Source: Ammoniphilus sp. YIM 78166 (lineage in GTDB: Bacteria > Bacillota > Bacilli > Aneurinibacillales > RAOX-1). Taken from it: a DNA stretch of 64,000 nt. Where the stretch lies: the NCBI RefSeq assembly GCF_004522215.1, contig NZ_SDLR01000007.1, forward strand, positions 162,502-226,501, in the 5' to 3' direction. The number at the start of each line of letters is the position of its first letter. The first letter of the stretch is position 1. The notes beneath the pieces are model-generated. The model worked only from the letters and a program-made list of their open reading frames with translations, searched no databases and was not told the DNA's origin. The position numbers and the translations under genes are program-made. Shown here one piece after another: positions 43,181 to 52,518 of this stretch.

Positions 43181-43261
43181 ACCCAAAGGAATGCCATCCC
43201 CATTACTTTTCAATACCGTTGAATCGTCGTATAATGGTATTTGGGATGGAGATGATTTACA

Positions 43262-44485
43262 GTGGATATTTGGAAACGAAATCTAATCATATTATGTGTT
43301 GCCCAATTTTTGGTTATGGCAGCAATGAGCTTAATCATTCCGTTTTTGCCGCTTTATTTACAACAGGATATGGGGATCGCCGATGAGAAGTCACTGCACC
43401 TGTGGACGGGTGTTATTTTTGGTGCTAACTTCTTATCGGCCTTTTTGTTTTCACCCCTATGGGGGAAGCTCGCTGACCGGCATGGTCGCAAGATCATGCT
43501 CGTTAGGAGCGGGTTTGGTATGGCGCTGGTTGTGGCAAGCATGGGGTTGGCTACCTCCCCGATGCAATTGCTCATTTTGCGGTTTATCAATGGAACGATC
43601 TCAGGATTTATACCGGCTTCGATCGCCCTAGTATCCACCAACACCCCGAAAGAGAAAACCGGGTATGCGCTGGGGACTCTTCAAGCGGCTGGTGTTGGGG
43701 GCTCCATCTGCGGACCTTTCCTAGGCGGTTTGATGGCGGACTGGATAGGATTTCGGAGCATTTTTTATCTTACAGGATTATTGCTATTGATTGCCGCTGT
43801 TATGGTTACTTGCTTTGTTAGGGAGCTGAATAAGCCGGATAAGAAATCAGTGAAAGAAACGGGGTACCGTGATGATTTAATCATAATATTTAGGACAAAA
43901 CCACTTCCTGCGCTTTTTGCCACAGGATTCTTGATTCAGTTGGCAATGCTGGGGACGACCCCTTTCATCACAAGCTTTGTCCAAGAGCTCTGGCAAAAGA
44001 AAGAAATGCTTTCCTTTATGGCGGGCACCGCGATTTCAATCACGGGTTTCGCTACGATGATCTTTTCTCCTTTTTTAGGGAAATGGGGAGACCAAAAAGG
44101 TTCGCACAACATTCTTTTCTATTCCTTAATCGGGGCTGGTCTTTTCTTTATCCCTCACGCGTTTGTTGTCTCCATTGAACAGCTCCTTGTTTGTCGTTTC
44201 TTACTCGGAATGTGTGTGGGCGGCATGCTGCCGAGCGTGAATACCCTGATTCGTCAGTATGCACCACGGAATATGGAGAGTCGAACCTACGGCTATAGTA
44301 ACATGGCCATTTTCCTGGGGAATATGCTGGGCCCGATCTTAGGAGGATGGCTGTCCGGATGGATACATTTAAGAGGGGTTTTTCTTGGTGCAGGGATATT
44401 GATCTTGTTAAGTGCCGTCTGGGTAAAGTTTCAGGTGTTGACAATAGATGGAGAAAAAACGAATGAAGAAAAGAATGCCATTTAA
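43262..44485 (+). CDS. MFS multidrug-type exporter (DHA1, YttB/NorA-like)
   Basis: 407 aa with 12 membrane helices. Motif A in the loop 2-3 is GKLADRHGRKIML; the helix-5 motif C region is GVGGSICGPFLGG, typical of drug:H+ antiporters. GTG start with GGAGATG upstream, and a TATAAT at 43230-43235 is a plausible -10. Substrate unknown. Confidence 0.88.
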   Translation: MDIWKRNLIILCVAQFLVMAAMSLIIPFLPLYLQQDMGIADEKSLHLWTGVIFGANFLSAFLFSPLWGKLADRHGRKIMLVRSGFGMALVVASMGLATSPMQLLILRFINGTISGFIPASIALVSTNTPKEKTGYALGTLQAAGVGGSICGPFLGGLMADWIGFRSIFYLTGLLLLIAAVMVTCFVRELNKPDKKSVKETGYRDDLIIIFRTKPLPALFATGFLIQLAMLGTTPFITSFVQELWQKKEMLSFMAGTAISITGFATMIFSPFLGKWGDQKGSHNILFYSLIGAGLFFIPHAFVVSIEQLLVCRFLLGMCVGGMLPSVNTLIRQYAPRNMESRTYGYSNMAIFLGNMLGPILGGWLSGWIHLRGVFLGAGILILLSAVWVKFQVLTIDGEKTNEEKNAI

Positions 44486-44510
44486 GGGGCCACAAGCCCC
44501 TTTTTTTAGA
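44484..44510. terminator. Terminator after the MFS gene
   Basis: AAGGGGC/GCCCCTT stem around CACAA followed by TTTTTT; may also act for the convergent small gene. Confidence 0.82.
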
Positions 44511-44817
44511 GTAACCCTTCTTCTCGGTAATGCTCGATATCGTGGATCAAGGCTTCTGAATAATTAAGATCATCAGGAATGCGCTGTAGTGTATCCATAA
44601 AGGTTCGATTAATGAGTTGTTTCAGAATGGTCACTTGAAATTGGGCAGCAAAATCCCGGTACCCCGCTTCTCCCATGGCGCTTAGATCCGCTTGCTCAAT
44701 CAGGGCCAATATGGCTTTGAGGAAAAGATCGGCTCCACAGGGGTGTTGACCAGGGCCTGAGATACTTACGCCAACGTCTCTTGCTACGTCATGTACAGTA
44801 AAGCTCATATTTTCCAT
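44506..44817 (-). CDS. Hypothetical protein
   Basis: 103 aa, soluble, acidic, starts MENMSFTVHDVARDVGVSIS; no family recognised. GGAGGCGATAGGA sits 8 bases before the ATG at 44817; an upstream in-frame start overlaps the ribosome site. The divergent neighbour (44895) starts 78 bases away. Confidence 0.65.
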   Translation of the reverse strand: MENMSFTVHDVARDVGVSISGPGQHPCGADLFLKAILALIEQADLSAMGEAGYRDFAAQFQVTILKQLINRTFMDTLQRIPDDLNYSEALIHDIEHYREEGLL

Positions 44818-44894
44818 TCCTATCGCCTCCACAGTATATCCTTTTCTTATTTATCCCAAAATAGAGGAAGAACATGCTGGAAGGAGTGCAGGAG

Positions 44895-45860
44895 ATGAAA
44901 AGAATCGAATTATATCCCGAGCTGCGAACTTCGGGTGGGGAGTCCTTGTCTATTCACCGTGAAGGGGAGTGGATTGGGGATGTTTACTTAGTTTACCGCG
45001 AGAATGATTTATTGACGGGTACGATTCATTTGGATGAAGAGTATGTTGATCGGAGCGAACTCTCCGGAATTATTGATGATGTTCAATCTTACATTACGAG
45101 TTTGGCTTTTGCTTTGAATGTGGCAGATCATAATATCAATATTTTATACGGTCAATATTCGCTCATGGAAGATTATATGGATGGACTTGAGGATCTAGAG
45201 GAAGATATCCAGGACGATGAAGGTGAAGAAGTCTATGGGTATGAGCGATGGATTGTAGGCCAAGGAGAGCAAGGCATAGAATATCAAGTGTATGATGAAA
45301 ATGAAAACCTGGTTGCCGAGGCGGTAGTGGATATTCGTGGCACTAGAGTTGTGGGGGATATCCATTTTACCCAAGAGCCTACTGAAAAAGAGATGGAAGA
45401 CGTTGAAGCCATCCTGTTGAAGGATTATGATCATGATTTAATTGATCAATATAACTTTACGTTCTTCGTGAATGGTCAGGAATACGAGGAAGTAGAGATC
45501 GAGACGGAAGAGGATGAAGAGGAACTTGATGAGGCTGCCGTAGTCCAGTTACTCGAACGTGAAGAGGAAGCGGATGATTATGAGGAGAGAGAACGAGCCG
45601 AAGTCAAATTTGATCTCGTTGATCCCAGTGACAATCCATTAGGGGAAGCCACCTTTTACTATTCCGAGGATGGGGTGGATGTGACCATTGAGCTAGCGAT
45701 TGAACCTACTGAGGATACAGCTCACCATATCATGAGAACGGTGTTTGACGAGGCTTTGACAGATCCGATGGAGTGGGTTAACATTCGTATGCACTATGAA
45801 GGGCAAGTAGTGGACGGCTTTCATTTTGAAAGAGGAAAAGAGTCTTCTATACAGCCTTAA
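44895..45860 (+). CDS. Acidic protein with three tandem diverged domains, unknown function
   Basis: About 321 aa, very acidic, no signal or membrane segment. Three units of about 72 residues (roughly 18-88, 128-199 and 237-311) share the plan: beta strand ending in G(E/D)(V/A), V-x-Y/D-E-N-x-x-L, G-x-I-x-L/F, an E/D-rich helix, then D-x-x-N-I/F-x-x-x-Y/V-x-G-Q. Examples of the last part are NINILYGQ, NFTFFVNGQ and NIRMHYEGQ. Linkers are Glu/Asp-rich. Not recognised as a named family. AAGGAG 8 bases before the ATG; strong terminator after it. Confidence 0.75.
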   Translation: MKRIELYPELRTSGGESLSIHREGEWIGDVYLVYRENDLLTGTIHLDEEYVDRSELSGIIDDVQSYITSLAFALNVADHNINILYGQYSLMEDYMDGLEDLEEDIQDDEGEEVYGYERWIVGQGEQGIEYQVYDENENLVAEAVVDIRGTRVVGDIHFTQEPTEKEMEDVEAILLKDYDHDLIDQYNFTFFVNGQEYEEVEIETEEDEEELDEAAVVQLLEREEEADDYEERERAEVKFDLVDPSDNPLGEATFYYSEDGVDVTIELAIEPTEDTAHHIMRTVFDEALTDPMEWVNIRMHYEGQVVDGFHFERGKESSIQP

Positions 45861-45905
45861 AACCAGCAAGGTGTCGAAGTTCATTCGACACCTTGGTTTT
45901 TTTTA
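45861..45905 (+). terminator. Strong terminator after the triple-repeat protein gene
   Basis: AACCAGCAAGGTGTCGAA pairs with TTCGACACCTTGGTT (short bulge) followed by eight T residues. Confidence 0.9.
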
Positions 45906-45908
45906 GGG

Positions 45909-46622
45909 TTATCTTGTAGACAGATTTTCTATCAATACAGTCTGGATATGATCGATTTGTTTGACATCATGATAAATCTCGGCTGTAAAGCGTTTTTCGT
46001 GGACGATCACGACCAGCTGAACCTGATGAGTACCGTGCTTGGTAGGATCTTTATGAATATCGTGGATGCGAACATGCTTAATTTTGATGTCTTTGGCTTT
46101 GATGGCGTCCATAATCTCAATGATGCGATTATCTTCCTTATCAATGGTTAGTTCTATTTTAATTTCCTTTTCACTTAAAGCCTTCGGCCCAATGAACTTA
46201 AACAGGTGGGGAAGCAGCTCGACACTAACTATGATAAGAAACACGCCAACAAACGCTTCAACATAAAAACCAGCACCGGCGGCAATACCTAGACCGCAAG
46301 CGGCCCAGATCATGGCTGCCGTTGTCAGGCCCATAATGACATCATTGTGTTTGCGCAGGATGACCCCTGCTCCTAAGAAGCCGATACCTGAAACGATTTG
46401 GGCAGCTAAGCGAAGAGGATCCATGGGTCTGATGTAAGGTTCGGCGAAACGATACGCGGATTCGATAGAAACAATGGTCAAGATACAACTGCTCACACAG
46501 ATCACAAGCGAGGTTTTTAAGCCTAACGGTTTTTTTCGCAGCTCTCTTTCTAATCCAATAACGATTCCGAGCAGGATGGATGCCCCTAGTTTGATTAGTA
46601 TAGAAGTATCGAGTAAAAACAT
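45909..46622 (-). CDS. MgtC/SapB-family membrane protein
   Basis: 237 aa. Five membrane helices in the first 145 residues with the family motifs GLERELRKKPLGLKTS and QIVSGIGFLGAGVILR, then a cytosolic ACT-like C-terminal domain (about 155-237). MgtC proteins modulate growth at low Mg2+ and the ATP synthase in pathogens; the Bacillales homologues are uncharacterised. GAGGGAACC precedes the ATG at 46622; the longer open frame is unsupported. Single gene. Confidence 0.88.
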   Translation of the reverse strand: MFLLDTSILIKLGASILLGIVIGLERELRKKPLGLKTSLVICVSSCILTIVSIESAYRFAEPYIRPMDPLRLAAQIVSGIGFLGAGVILRKHNDVIMGLTTAAMIWAACGLGIAAGAGFYVEAFVGVFLIIVSVELLPHLFKFIGPKALSEKEIKIELTIDKEDNRIIEIMDAIKAKDIKIKHVRIHDIHKDPTKHGTHQVQLVVIVHEKRFTAEIYHDVKQIDHIQTVLIENLSTR

Positions 46623-46753
46623 GTCAGGTTCCCTCTTTCGCGGATAACTGTCGTACATTATACTATATCCTTCCATGAAAAATGAAAAAAAATAAGGGGG
46701 CGGAGTTTCTCCGTTAGAATCAGGCAATGATAGTAAAATGACAAAGGTAATTC

Positions 46754-46781
46754 TTGCCTAGAAGAAAAATTAAGGTACAAT
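46754..46781 (+). promoter_or_regulatory. SigA-type promoter of the DEAD-box helicase gene
   Basis: TTGCCT (46754-46759), 16-base spacer, TACAAT (46776-46781), about 34 bases before the start codon. Confidence 0.55.
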
Positions 46782-46814
46782 AAGGTGGGCATATCAATTG
46801 AAAGGAGCTAATCC

Positions 46815-48227
46815 ATGAAAGGATTTGCAAAGTTCGGTTTAAAACAAGAGATCTTGGCAGGCATCCAAGATCTATACTTTACGGAGCCGACCCCGATCCA
46901 AGAAAGAGCGATTCCACTTGCTCTAGAAGGAAAGGATCTTATCGGCCAAGCACAGACCGGTACAGGAAAAACAGCAGCCTTTGTTATTCCGATGCTGCAG
47001 CAGCTGCAACCTAACGTTCAACATATTCAGGGGCTGATTCTGACTCCTACACGAGAGCTAGCGATTCAAATTGCAGAAGATGTGGAAGATCTAGGAAAGC
47101 ATCTCGATATTAATGTACTTTGTTTACATGGGGGAAGGGATATCCAAGCCCAAATTAATAAGCTTCAAGATAGAGTACATATCGTGGTAGGAACTCCGGG
47201 ACGAATTCTCGACCACCTAAGAAGAGAGACCTTGCATTTCGGCCGAATTAAGATGCTCGTCTTAGATGAAGCAGACAAAATGCTGGAAATGGGCTTTCAA
47301 GAAGATGTGGAGACCATTATTCAGCAGACACCGGAGAAAAAACAAACCTTACTATTCTCTGCTACGATGCCAGATCGAGTAAGGCTCTTGGCACATCGAT
47401 TTATGTTCCAACCCCCGCATATTAAAGTCGAGATGAAGCAAGCAACGGCCGAAACGACGAAGCAATATTATTATGTGGTTAATCAGAGTGAAAAGCCGGA
47501 AGCTTTAAAGACCTTGCTCGAACAGCTTCGTCCATATCTGGCTATCATCTTTGTGAATACGCAAGATCGAGTGGAGTTCATCACGGAACAGCTGCAACAA
47601 GCTGGGTTCGATGCGCAGGCGCTGCACGGGGGATTATCCCAGAATAAACGAGAACAGTTAATGGAAAATTTCCGAAAGATAAAGTTCCAATTTCTCGTCT
47701 GTACGGATATCGCCGCGAGAGGAGTGGATGTCGAAGGGGTAACCCACGTCTTTAATTTCGACTTACCTTCTGATCCTGAGAGCTATATCCATCGGGTAGG
47801 CAGGACAGGGAGAGCAGGACAAGAAGGGACGGCCATTACCTTTGTCTCCCCTCGACAAAAATCCATTATGCTTAAGATCGAAAATGCAATTAAGCAAAAG
47901 ATTGAAGAGCGTTTGCTCATAGGAACCAAGGGTTTTGCGGAAGTGCCTACAAAGGATCGGAAAAAGCCAAGACCCGCTTTCCAACGAGACGGGAAAAAGA
48001 AGGATGACCCTACAATAAAGAAAGCTTCAAATGAGGCAAGGTCAGTTTCCCAAGCCCAAGAAAAGTCGCAAGACAAGAAAAAAGTAAAACCCGGCTATAA
48101 GAAAAAAGCATTGTTTGAAAAACAGCGACAAGAAGCCCAGGAGAAACGGAAAAAGATTCAGCAGTCGATTAACGAGCAGATTCGCAAAAAGAAAAGAAAA
48201 GAAGCAAGAGATACCAAAGCAAGATAA
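46815..48227 (+). CDS. DEAD-box RNA helicase (CshB-like)
   Basis: 470 aa. Q motif (FTEPTPIQERAIP), motif I AQTGTGKT, Ia PTRELA, II DEADKM, III SATMP, and VI HRVGRTGRAGQ are all present. The C-terminal 100 residues are strongly basic (KKDDPTIKKA..., KKKRKEARDTK), probably RNA-binding. Length and order are closest to CshB (YqfR) of Bacillus, but CshA-type assignment cannot be excluded. Acts in RNA remodelling, cold adaptation and ribosome assembly. GAAAGGAGC precedes the ATG. Confidence 0.92.
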   Translation: MKGFAKFGLKQEILAGIQDLYFTEPTPIQERAIPLALEGKDLIGQAQTGTGKTAAFVIPMLQQLQPNVQHIQGLILTPTRELAIQIAEDVEDLGKHLDINVLCLHGGRDIQAQINKLQDRVHIVVGTPGRILDHLRRETLHFGRIKMLVLDEADKMLEMGFQEDVETIIQQTPEKKQTLLFSATMPDRVRLLAHRFMFQPPHIKVEMKQATAETTKQYYYVVNQSEKPEALKTLLEQLRPYLAIIFVNTQDRVEFITEQLQQAGFDAQALHGGLSQNKREQLMENFRKIKFQFLVCTDIAARGVDVEGVTHVFNFDLPSDPESYIHRVGRTGRAGQEGTAITFVSPRQKSIMLKIENAIKQKIEERLLIGTKGFAEVPTKDRKKPRPAFQRDGKKKDDPTIKKASNEARSVSQAQEKSQDKKKVKPGYKKKALFEKQRQEAQEKRKKIQQSINEQIRKKKRKEARDTKAR

Positions 48228-48236
48228 TAAAAATAA

Positions 48237-48282
48237 AAAAAGAGGAATCTCCTCAAGAGTTGAGGGGTTCCTCTTTTCATGT
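48237..48282. terminator. Terminator between helicase and rRNA methyltransferase genes
   Basis: AAAAGAGGAATCTCCTCAA and TTGAGGGGTTCCTCTTTT pair (with G-U and one bulge); convergent genes share it. Confidence 0.85.
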
Positions 48283-48290
48283 GCCCCCTT

Positions 48291-49667
48291 TTAGGGCCAT
48301 CGCAAACCTTTTGGATAATGGTTTTTTAGCTGCCCTTCAGAAAGCTTGCCCCATCCAATGGGGAAATCATCGACACAAACCAAGGTCCACCCTTTACCTG
48401 CTGACTCCACCATTAAGGCTTCTCCTCGAAGATAACGAAAGATGGATTCATCTCGTGCTGAAAAGGAAAGGTAGTTAGCTTGAGTCTTTTTTAATCCTAA
48501 GGCCAAAGCATGACTAGGTTCAAACCTTGATTTTTTGATCGTGCCTAAATGCCACCCAGGTCTTGTAACCTTCAGCTTGTCAATGGAGGGCATTTCTGAT
48601 GGGGCTGCATACAGCTGTTCTCCGAACAATAGATACTCACCGGAAAACTCCCAGTCCATGGTCAGGGTAGCTTTGCAAAATTCCTCGAATACCTTGATCG
48701 CTTGCTTGTCCACCTTCGCCGACGGTTTACGGGACTTCCTATCTAAGGGTTCTGCACCGTCGTTCTTGCGCAGCCGGGCGACAAAATGTCCTTCGCCTTT
48801 AAGCTGATGCGGCCAGAGGCGGATGGTTCTAGATAAGACGTCTTGACCGCTGGCCCAGTCTGGACGCCCAGGCTGCATCCCGGCAACGAGTGGAATTTCT
48901 TCGAGTTCAAAGGAAGGGTATCTCTCAAGGAAACGAGCCATCGTTTTTTCGTTTTCTTCCGGCGAAAACGTACAAGTTGAATACACGAGAATGCCGCCGG
49001 GCTTGAGCATCGATGCTGCAGCGTCTAAAATATCCGCTTGCATAGAGGCGCAATGCTCAATTTTGGCTCCTGACCAATCTTCACAGGCTTCGTCTAGCTT
49101 TCGAAACATCCCTTCACCCGAGCAAGGGGCATCGACTAAAATGCGATCAAAGAAGGATGGGAATCGCGGTGCTAGACGTTCTGGGGTTTCATTGGTGACA
49201 AGTGCGTTGGTGACTCCGCATCGTTCAATATTCTCGGATAACGCTTTAACCCGACTCGGATGAATCTCGTTGGTTACCAAGAGCCCTTGTCCCTGCATAT
49301 AGGCAGCAATCTGCGTTGATTTACCTCCAGGCGCCGCACACAGATCAAGAATCACTTCCCCCGGCTGGGGCGAAAGAAACTCCACAACCGACATGGCACT
49401 GGGCTCTTGGATATAATAGACACCCGCTGCATGATAAGGGTGCTTCCCAGGTCGGTCTTCCTTGGAGTAATAGAATCCACTGGGACACCAAGGTACAGGT
49501 TCTAGTTTGAATTCCGAATGCTTCATAAATGTATCTACGCTTGTTTTCAATAGATTGATACGCAGTCCTTGCTCCGATTCTTGCTCATAAGACTCGAGGA
49601 AGGACGAGTAATCATCTTGTAGGAGATTTTTCATCTTTTTTTTAAAATCTTCAGGTATCATTCCCAT
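48291..49667 (-). CDS. RsmF-type 16S rRNA (cytosine-5-)-methyltransferase
   Basis: 458 aa. SAM motif LDLCAAPGGKSTQ (about 108-120), motif IV DAPCSGEGMFRK and motif VI YSTCTFSPEENE, which hold the two cysteines of the NOL1/NOP2/Sun (m5C) mechanism. The C-terminal 160 residues form the RsmF-specific and PUA-like RNA-binding domain (ending NHYPKGLRWP). GAGGTGAAAAC precedes the ATG. Bacillales members of this family methylate 16S rRNA; the exact position is not deducible. Confidence 0.9.
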   Translation of the reverse strand: MGMIPEDFKKKMKNLLQDDYSSFLESYEQESEQGLRINLLKTSVDTFMKHSEFKLEPVPWCPSGFYYSKEDRPGKHPYHAAGVYYIQEPSAMSVVEFLSPQPGEVILDLCAAPGGKSTQIAAYMQGQGLLVTNEIHPSRVKALSENIERCGVTNALVTNETPERLAPRFPSFFDRILVDAPCSGEGMFRKLDEACEDWSGAKIEHCASMQADILDAAASMLKPGGILVYSTCTFSPEENEKTMARFLERYPSFELEEIPLVAGMQPGRPDWASGQDVLSRTIRLWPHQLKGEGHFVARLRKNDGAEPLDRKSRKPSAKVDKQAIKVFEEFCKATLTMDWEFSGEYLLFGEQLYAAPSEMPSIDKLKVTRPGWHLGTIKKSRFEPSHALALGLKKTQANYLSFSARDESIFRYLRGEALMVESAGKGWTLVCVDDFPIGWGKLSEGQLKNHYPKGLRWP

Positions 49668-49744
49668 GTTTTCACCTCAAAAAAATCAATGCCATTATTT
49701 TACCCTTGAAACTTGTCAGATAGAAGCCCAAAATTAAAATGAGT

Positions 49745-49795
49745 AGGGTCTTGGCACAGTTGGTAAATTCCGTTTATCTGCTGTGTCAAGATCCT
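49745..49795 (+). other. Stable RNA hairpin without U tract
   Basis: AGGGTCTTGGCACAG (49745-49759) pairs along 15 positions with CTGTGTCAAGATCCT (49781-49795), with two G-U pairs and a 21-base loop. It lies 77 bases before the membrane-protein gene at 49872 and lacks a following T run, so it is more like a leader structure or operator than a terminator. Confidence 0.4.
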
Positions 49796-49871
49796 AGTCA
49801 AGAGGAAAACGTGAAGTTAAGGAGAATTAGTTATTGATGTCCCATTTCGAGTAGAAGGGAGGGCGATACAG

Positions 49872-50633
49872 ATGGAGCTGATGTCTCGCGTAGAGAGACA
49901 TAAGGGCAAGCAAGGCAAGGAATCGGTGGTGTTACCTCTGGTTGGTGTCGGGATGGTCTGGATAACCATGTTATTCTTTCTTATACGATACCTGCAAATT
50001 CCAGAATCTTTAGCATTTCGCCAGACATTACAGATTAGCTTATTTTTCTGCAGCATTTTATTCTTAGCTTTATACCTGCTATCCTTTATCTTTGTATCCA
50101 CAAAGAATTTTGCCCATGAAGATAAGGTTACGAGAGTAAACCATTATATCGTCATCCTATGGGTGCTTTGCTTGACTTATCATTTTATCCTTTGGCTATC
50201 CAATGGTTCTCTGCTGTCGTATTATTACTATGGAGGACTTGCGGTTACTTGGGGAGTCCTATTACTGACCCTTCTTCATTTTTACTATTATTTTTTATTT
50301 GTTCGAACAGAGAGAAAAGCTCAATCCATGGCTAACCGTATTGAAATTCGCCGACAGTCATACGAGAGCATGAGACGAATTTTGATGATGTATCAGTTAG
50401 TTCATGAGCTAATGAAAAGAGATGCAGAAGTCAGACAAATGCTTCGTTGGAATCATTTTGACGTAAAAATGGAAAGAGTCGTTTGGGAAATGGAGCCTTA
50501 CATTCACGCAACGTCCTTTACAAAAGAAGAGCTAGACCATTTGTCAGGAATTGAAGCCTGGATGGACAATCTGCTTGTGATTATCGAACAACATCCTCTG
50601 CATCATGACTTATATAAAAAATTAGAAGCGTAA
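49872..50633 (+). CDS. Four-helix membrane protein, unknown function
   Basis: 253 aa: four membrane helices (about 21-42, 55-76, 92-112 and 120-144), then a basic-then-acidic cytosolic tail of about 105 residues. The cluster LLSYYYYGG and HFYYYFLF is unusually Tyr-rich. GGGAGGGCGATACAG precedes the ATG. Not recognised. Threonine aldolase follows after 11 bases, so co-transcription is likely. Confidence 0.75.
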   Translation: MELMSRVERHKGKQGKESVVLPLVGVGMVWITMLFFLIRYLQIPESLAFRQTLQISLFFCSILFLALYLLSFIFVSTKNFAHEDKVTRVNHYIVILWVLCLTYHFILWLSNGSLLSYYYYGGLAVTWGVLLLTLLHFYYYFLFVRTERKAQSMANRIEIRRQSYESMRRILMMYQLVHELMKRDAEVRQMLRWNHFDVKMERVVWEMEPYIHATSFTKEELDHLSGIEAWMDNLLVIIEQHPLHHDLYKKLEA

Positions 50634-50644
50634 GGGAGTATACA

Positions 50645-51667
50645 ATGGATTTTCGAAGTGATACCGTCACCAAGCCAACGGAAGAAATGAGACAAGCCAT
50701 GGCCACGGCCCAGGTGGGAGATGATGTCTATGGTGAGGACCCTACCGTTAACAGGCTGGAGGAATTGGCAGCAGAAAAATTAGGAAAAGAAGCCGCACTG
50801 TTTGTGACGAGCGGGACACAAGGAAATCAGGTTGCAGTGTTAACACACTGTCGCGCTGGAGATGAAGTCCTGTTGGAAGCAGAATCCCATATCTTCCTAT
50901 ATGAAGGTGGAGCAGCTTCTGCCTTAGCAGGTGTCCAAACCCGGCCGTTAGCCGGGAATAGAGGGGCCATGGACCCCATCCAAGTCAAGAAGGCTCTAAG
51001 AGGCGAGGATATTCATTACCCCTATAGCGGGCTGATCTGTCTTGAGAATACGCATAACAAATCAGGGGGAAAAATCGTTCCCTTGGAGAATATGAGAGCC
51101 ATCTATGAAATCGCAAGAGAAAAGCAGGTGCCTGTTCACTTAGATGGAGCACGGTTGTTTAATGCAGCGGTGGGCATCGATCAGCCTGTAACTGCTTTTA
51201 CACAATATGCCGACACGGTTCAGGTTTGTTTGTCTAAAGGATTATCTGCTCCCATCGGTTCTGTCTTAGCCGGAAGCAAGTCTTTTATCCGTGAGGCTAG
51301 AAAGTGGAGAAAACGCCTGGGTGGAGGTCTTCGTCAAGTTGGAGTCATTGCAGCGCCAGGAATCATAGCTTTAGAACGGATGGTCGAGCGTTTAGCAGAA
51401 GATCATGTGCATGCTAGAATGTTAGCAGAAGGCTTAGCGGCCATCCAAGGCCTTAAAGTGGCCATTGAGGGTGTAGAAACGAATATCGTTCTTTGTGATA
51501 TTAAAGGTACTAACCTATCAAACGAAGAATTCTTGGAACGGTTAAAGGCCGAGCAGGTACTTGCTGTTCCGTTTGATGAAGGGATCATCCGTTTTGTTAC
51601 GCATCGAGAAATCACGGAATCGGCAGTGCATAACGCGTTAAAGGGAATTCAAAAGGCATTGAAGTAG
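50645..51667 (+). CDS. ltaA: Low-specificity L-threonine aldolase
   Basis: 340 aa PLP enzyme cleaving threonine or allo-threonine to glycine and acetaldehyde. MDFRSDTVTKPTEEMRQAM at the N-terminus is the family signature; GDDVYGEDPTVNRLE, HLDGARLFNAAV, and the PLP-lysine region CLSKGLSAPIGS (about residues 196-207) are all present. AAGGGAGTATAC precedes the ATG. Confidence 0.95.
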   Translation: MDFRSDTVTKPTEEMRQAMATAQVGDDVYGEDPTVNRLEELAAEKLGKEAALFVTSGTQGNQVAVLTHCRAGDEVLLEAESHIFLYEGGAASALAGVQTRPLAGNRGAMDPIQVKKALRGEDIHYPYSGLICLENTHNKSGGKIVPLENMRAIYEIAREKQVPVHLDGARLFNAAVGIDQPVTAFTQYADTVQVCLSKGLSAPIGSVLAGSKSFIREARKWRKRLGGGLRQVGVIAAPGIIALERMVERLAEDHVHARMLAEGLAAIQGLKVAIEGVETNIVLCDIKGTNLSNEEFLERLKAEQVLAVPFDEGIIRFVTHREITESAVHNALKGIQKALK

Positions 51668-51698
51668 GAAGTCCTGTAGGGACTTCCTATATTTTTTG
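51666..51698. terminator. Terminator of ltaA, overlapping the methyltransferase 3' end
   Basis: AGGAAGTCC and GGGACTTCCT stem, TATATTTTTT tail. Confidence 0.82.
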
Positions 51699-52370
51699 CA
51701 GGACGAATAGCCACATGAAGGTTAGTGCTTGTTTTAGTTCGAGTGATAAAGGGCCTAGCTGCTCCTCTTTTACCCCACGCTTATAGACTCCTTCTTGGTC
51801 GATGATGCGAAAACCGTTATCCTCTACAAGCCGAGCACATTCCCAAGGCATCATGGTATTGCAGATGACCTCTTCTCCATATAGGCGGTGGTAGCTGTGC
51901 TGCCTAGGTGCCGCTGTCGGACCCAGAATCCCTAAGCAGAGGATTCCGCCAGGTTGAAGGACTCGCCAAAGCTCCTTTAAGCCGCTTAATGGGGATTCGA
52001 CCCACTCCAAGCAATTAATCGAGAGGACCGCGGAAAAGGATTCAGCTGAAAAAGGAAGAGAGACAATGTCTGCTTGGGCAAAATCTAGAGTCAGCTCTTG
52101 TCCTTTTTTCAATTTAGCTTTCTCGATCATATCTTCTGAAATATCGACCCCGATAGCATCGTATCCCATCTGAGCAAGCTTCCATGTTCCATAGCCATCT
52201 CCACAGCCTGCATCCAACATCCTCCCAGAAGAGGGAACGGCGTGCTTCGAAAACAAGGGGATAATGGTTTTTCTGCTTCCTGTTTCCCACATCTCTCGGC
52301 TGTTTTGGTGCCAGTTACTAGACATGCGATTCCATTGCAAGGCGCTCTCTTCATGCCATTGAAAACTCAT
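51687..52370 (-). CDS. Class I SAM-dependent methyltransferase
   Basis: About 227 aa, Methyltransf_11-like. Motif I MLDAGCGDGYGTW, post-I GVDISEDMIEKA, LPFSAESFSAVLSINCLEW and LKELWRVLQPGG match the fold. The start at 52370 (MSFQWHEES) is chosen because GGGGGA lies upstream and the family begins there; the longer open frame runs into the divergent IMPase gene. UbiE-like appearance, substrate unknown. Confidence 0.82.
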   Translation of the reverse strand: MSFQWHEESALQWNRMSSNWHQNSREMWETGSRKTIIPLFSKHAVPSSGRMLDAGCGDGYGTWKLAQMGYDAIGVDISEDMIEKAKLKKGQELTLDFAQADIVSLPFSAESFSAVLSINCLEWVESPLSGLKELWRVLQPGGILCLGILGPTAAPRQHSYHRLYGEEVICNTMMPWECARLVEDNGFRIIDQEGVYKRGVKEEQLGPLSLELKQALTFMWLFVLQKI

Positions 52371-52518
52371 ACGCTTGGATTCCCCCATTTTGGATAGATA
52401 CGTGATCTTTTCGCCGCTTGTCCATTGGTTTCCTTTAATATTTTTTATGTCTGCAGCAGGTTTTTTTAAAAAGACAAGGGAATAAGATAAACATACAGGA
52501 AGAAAGGGCGGGCTTACG

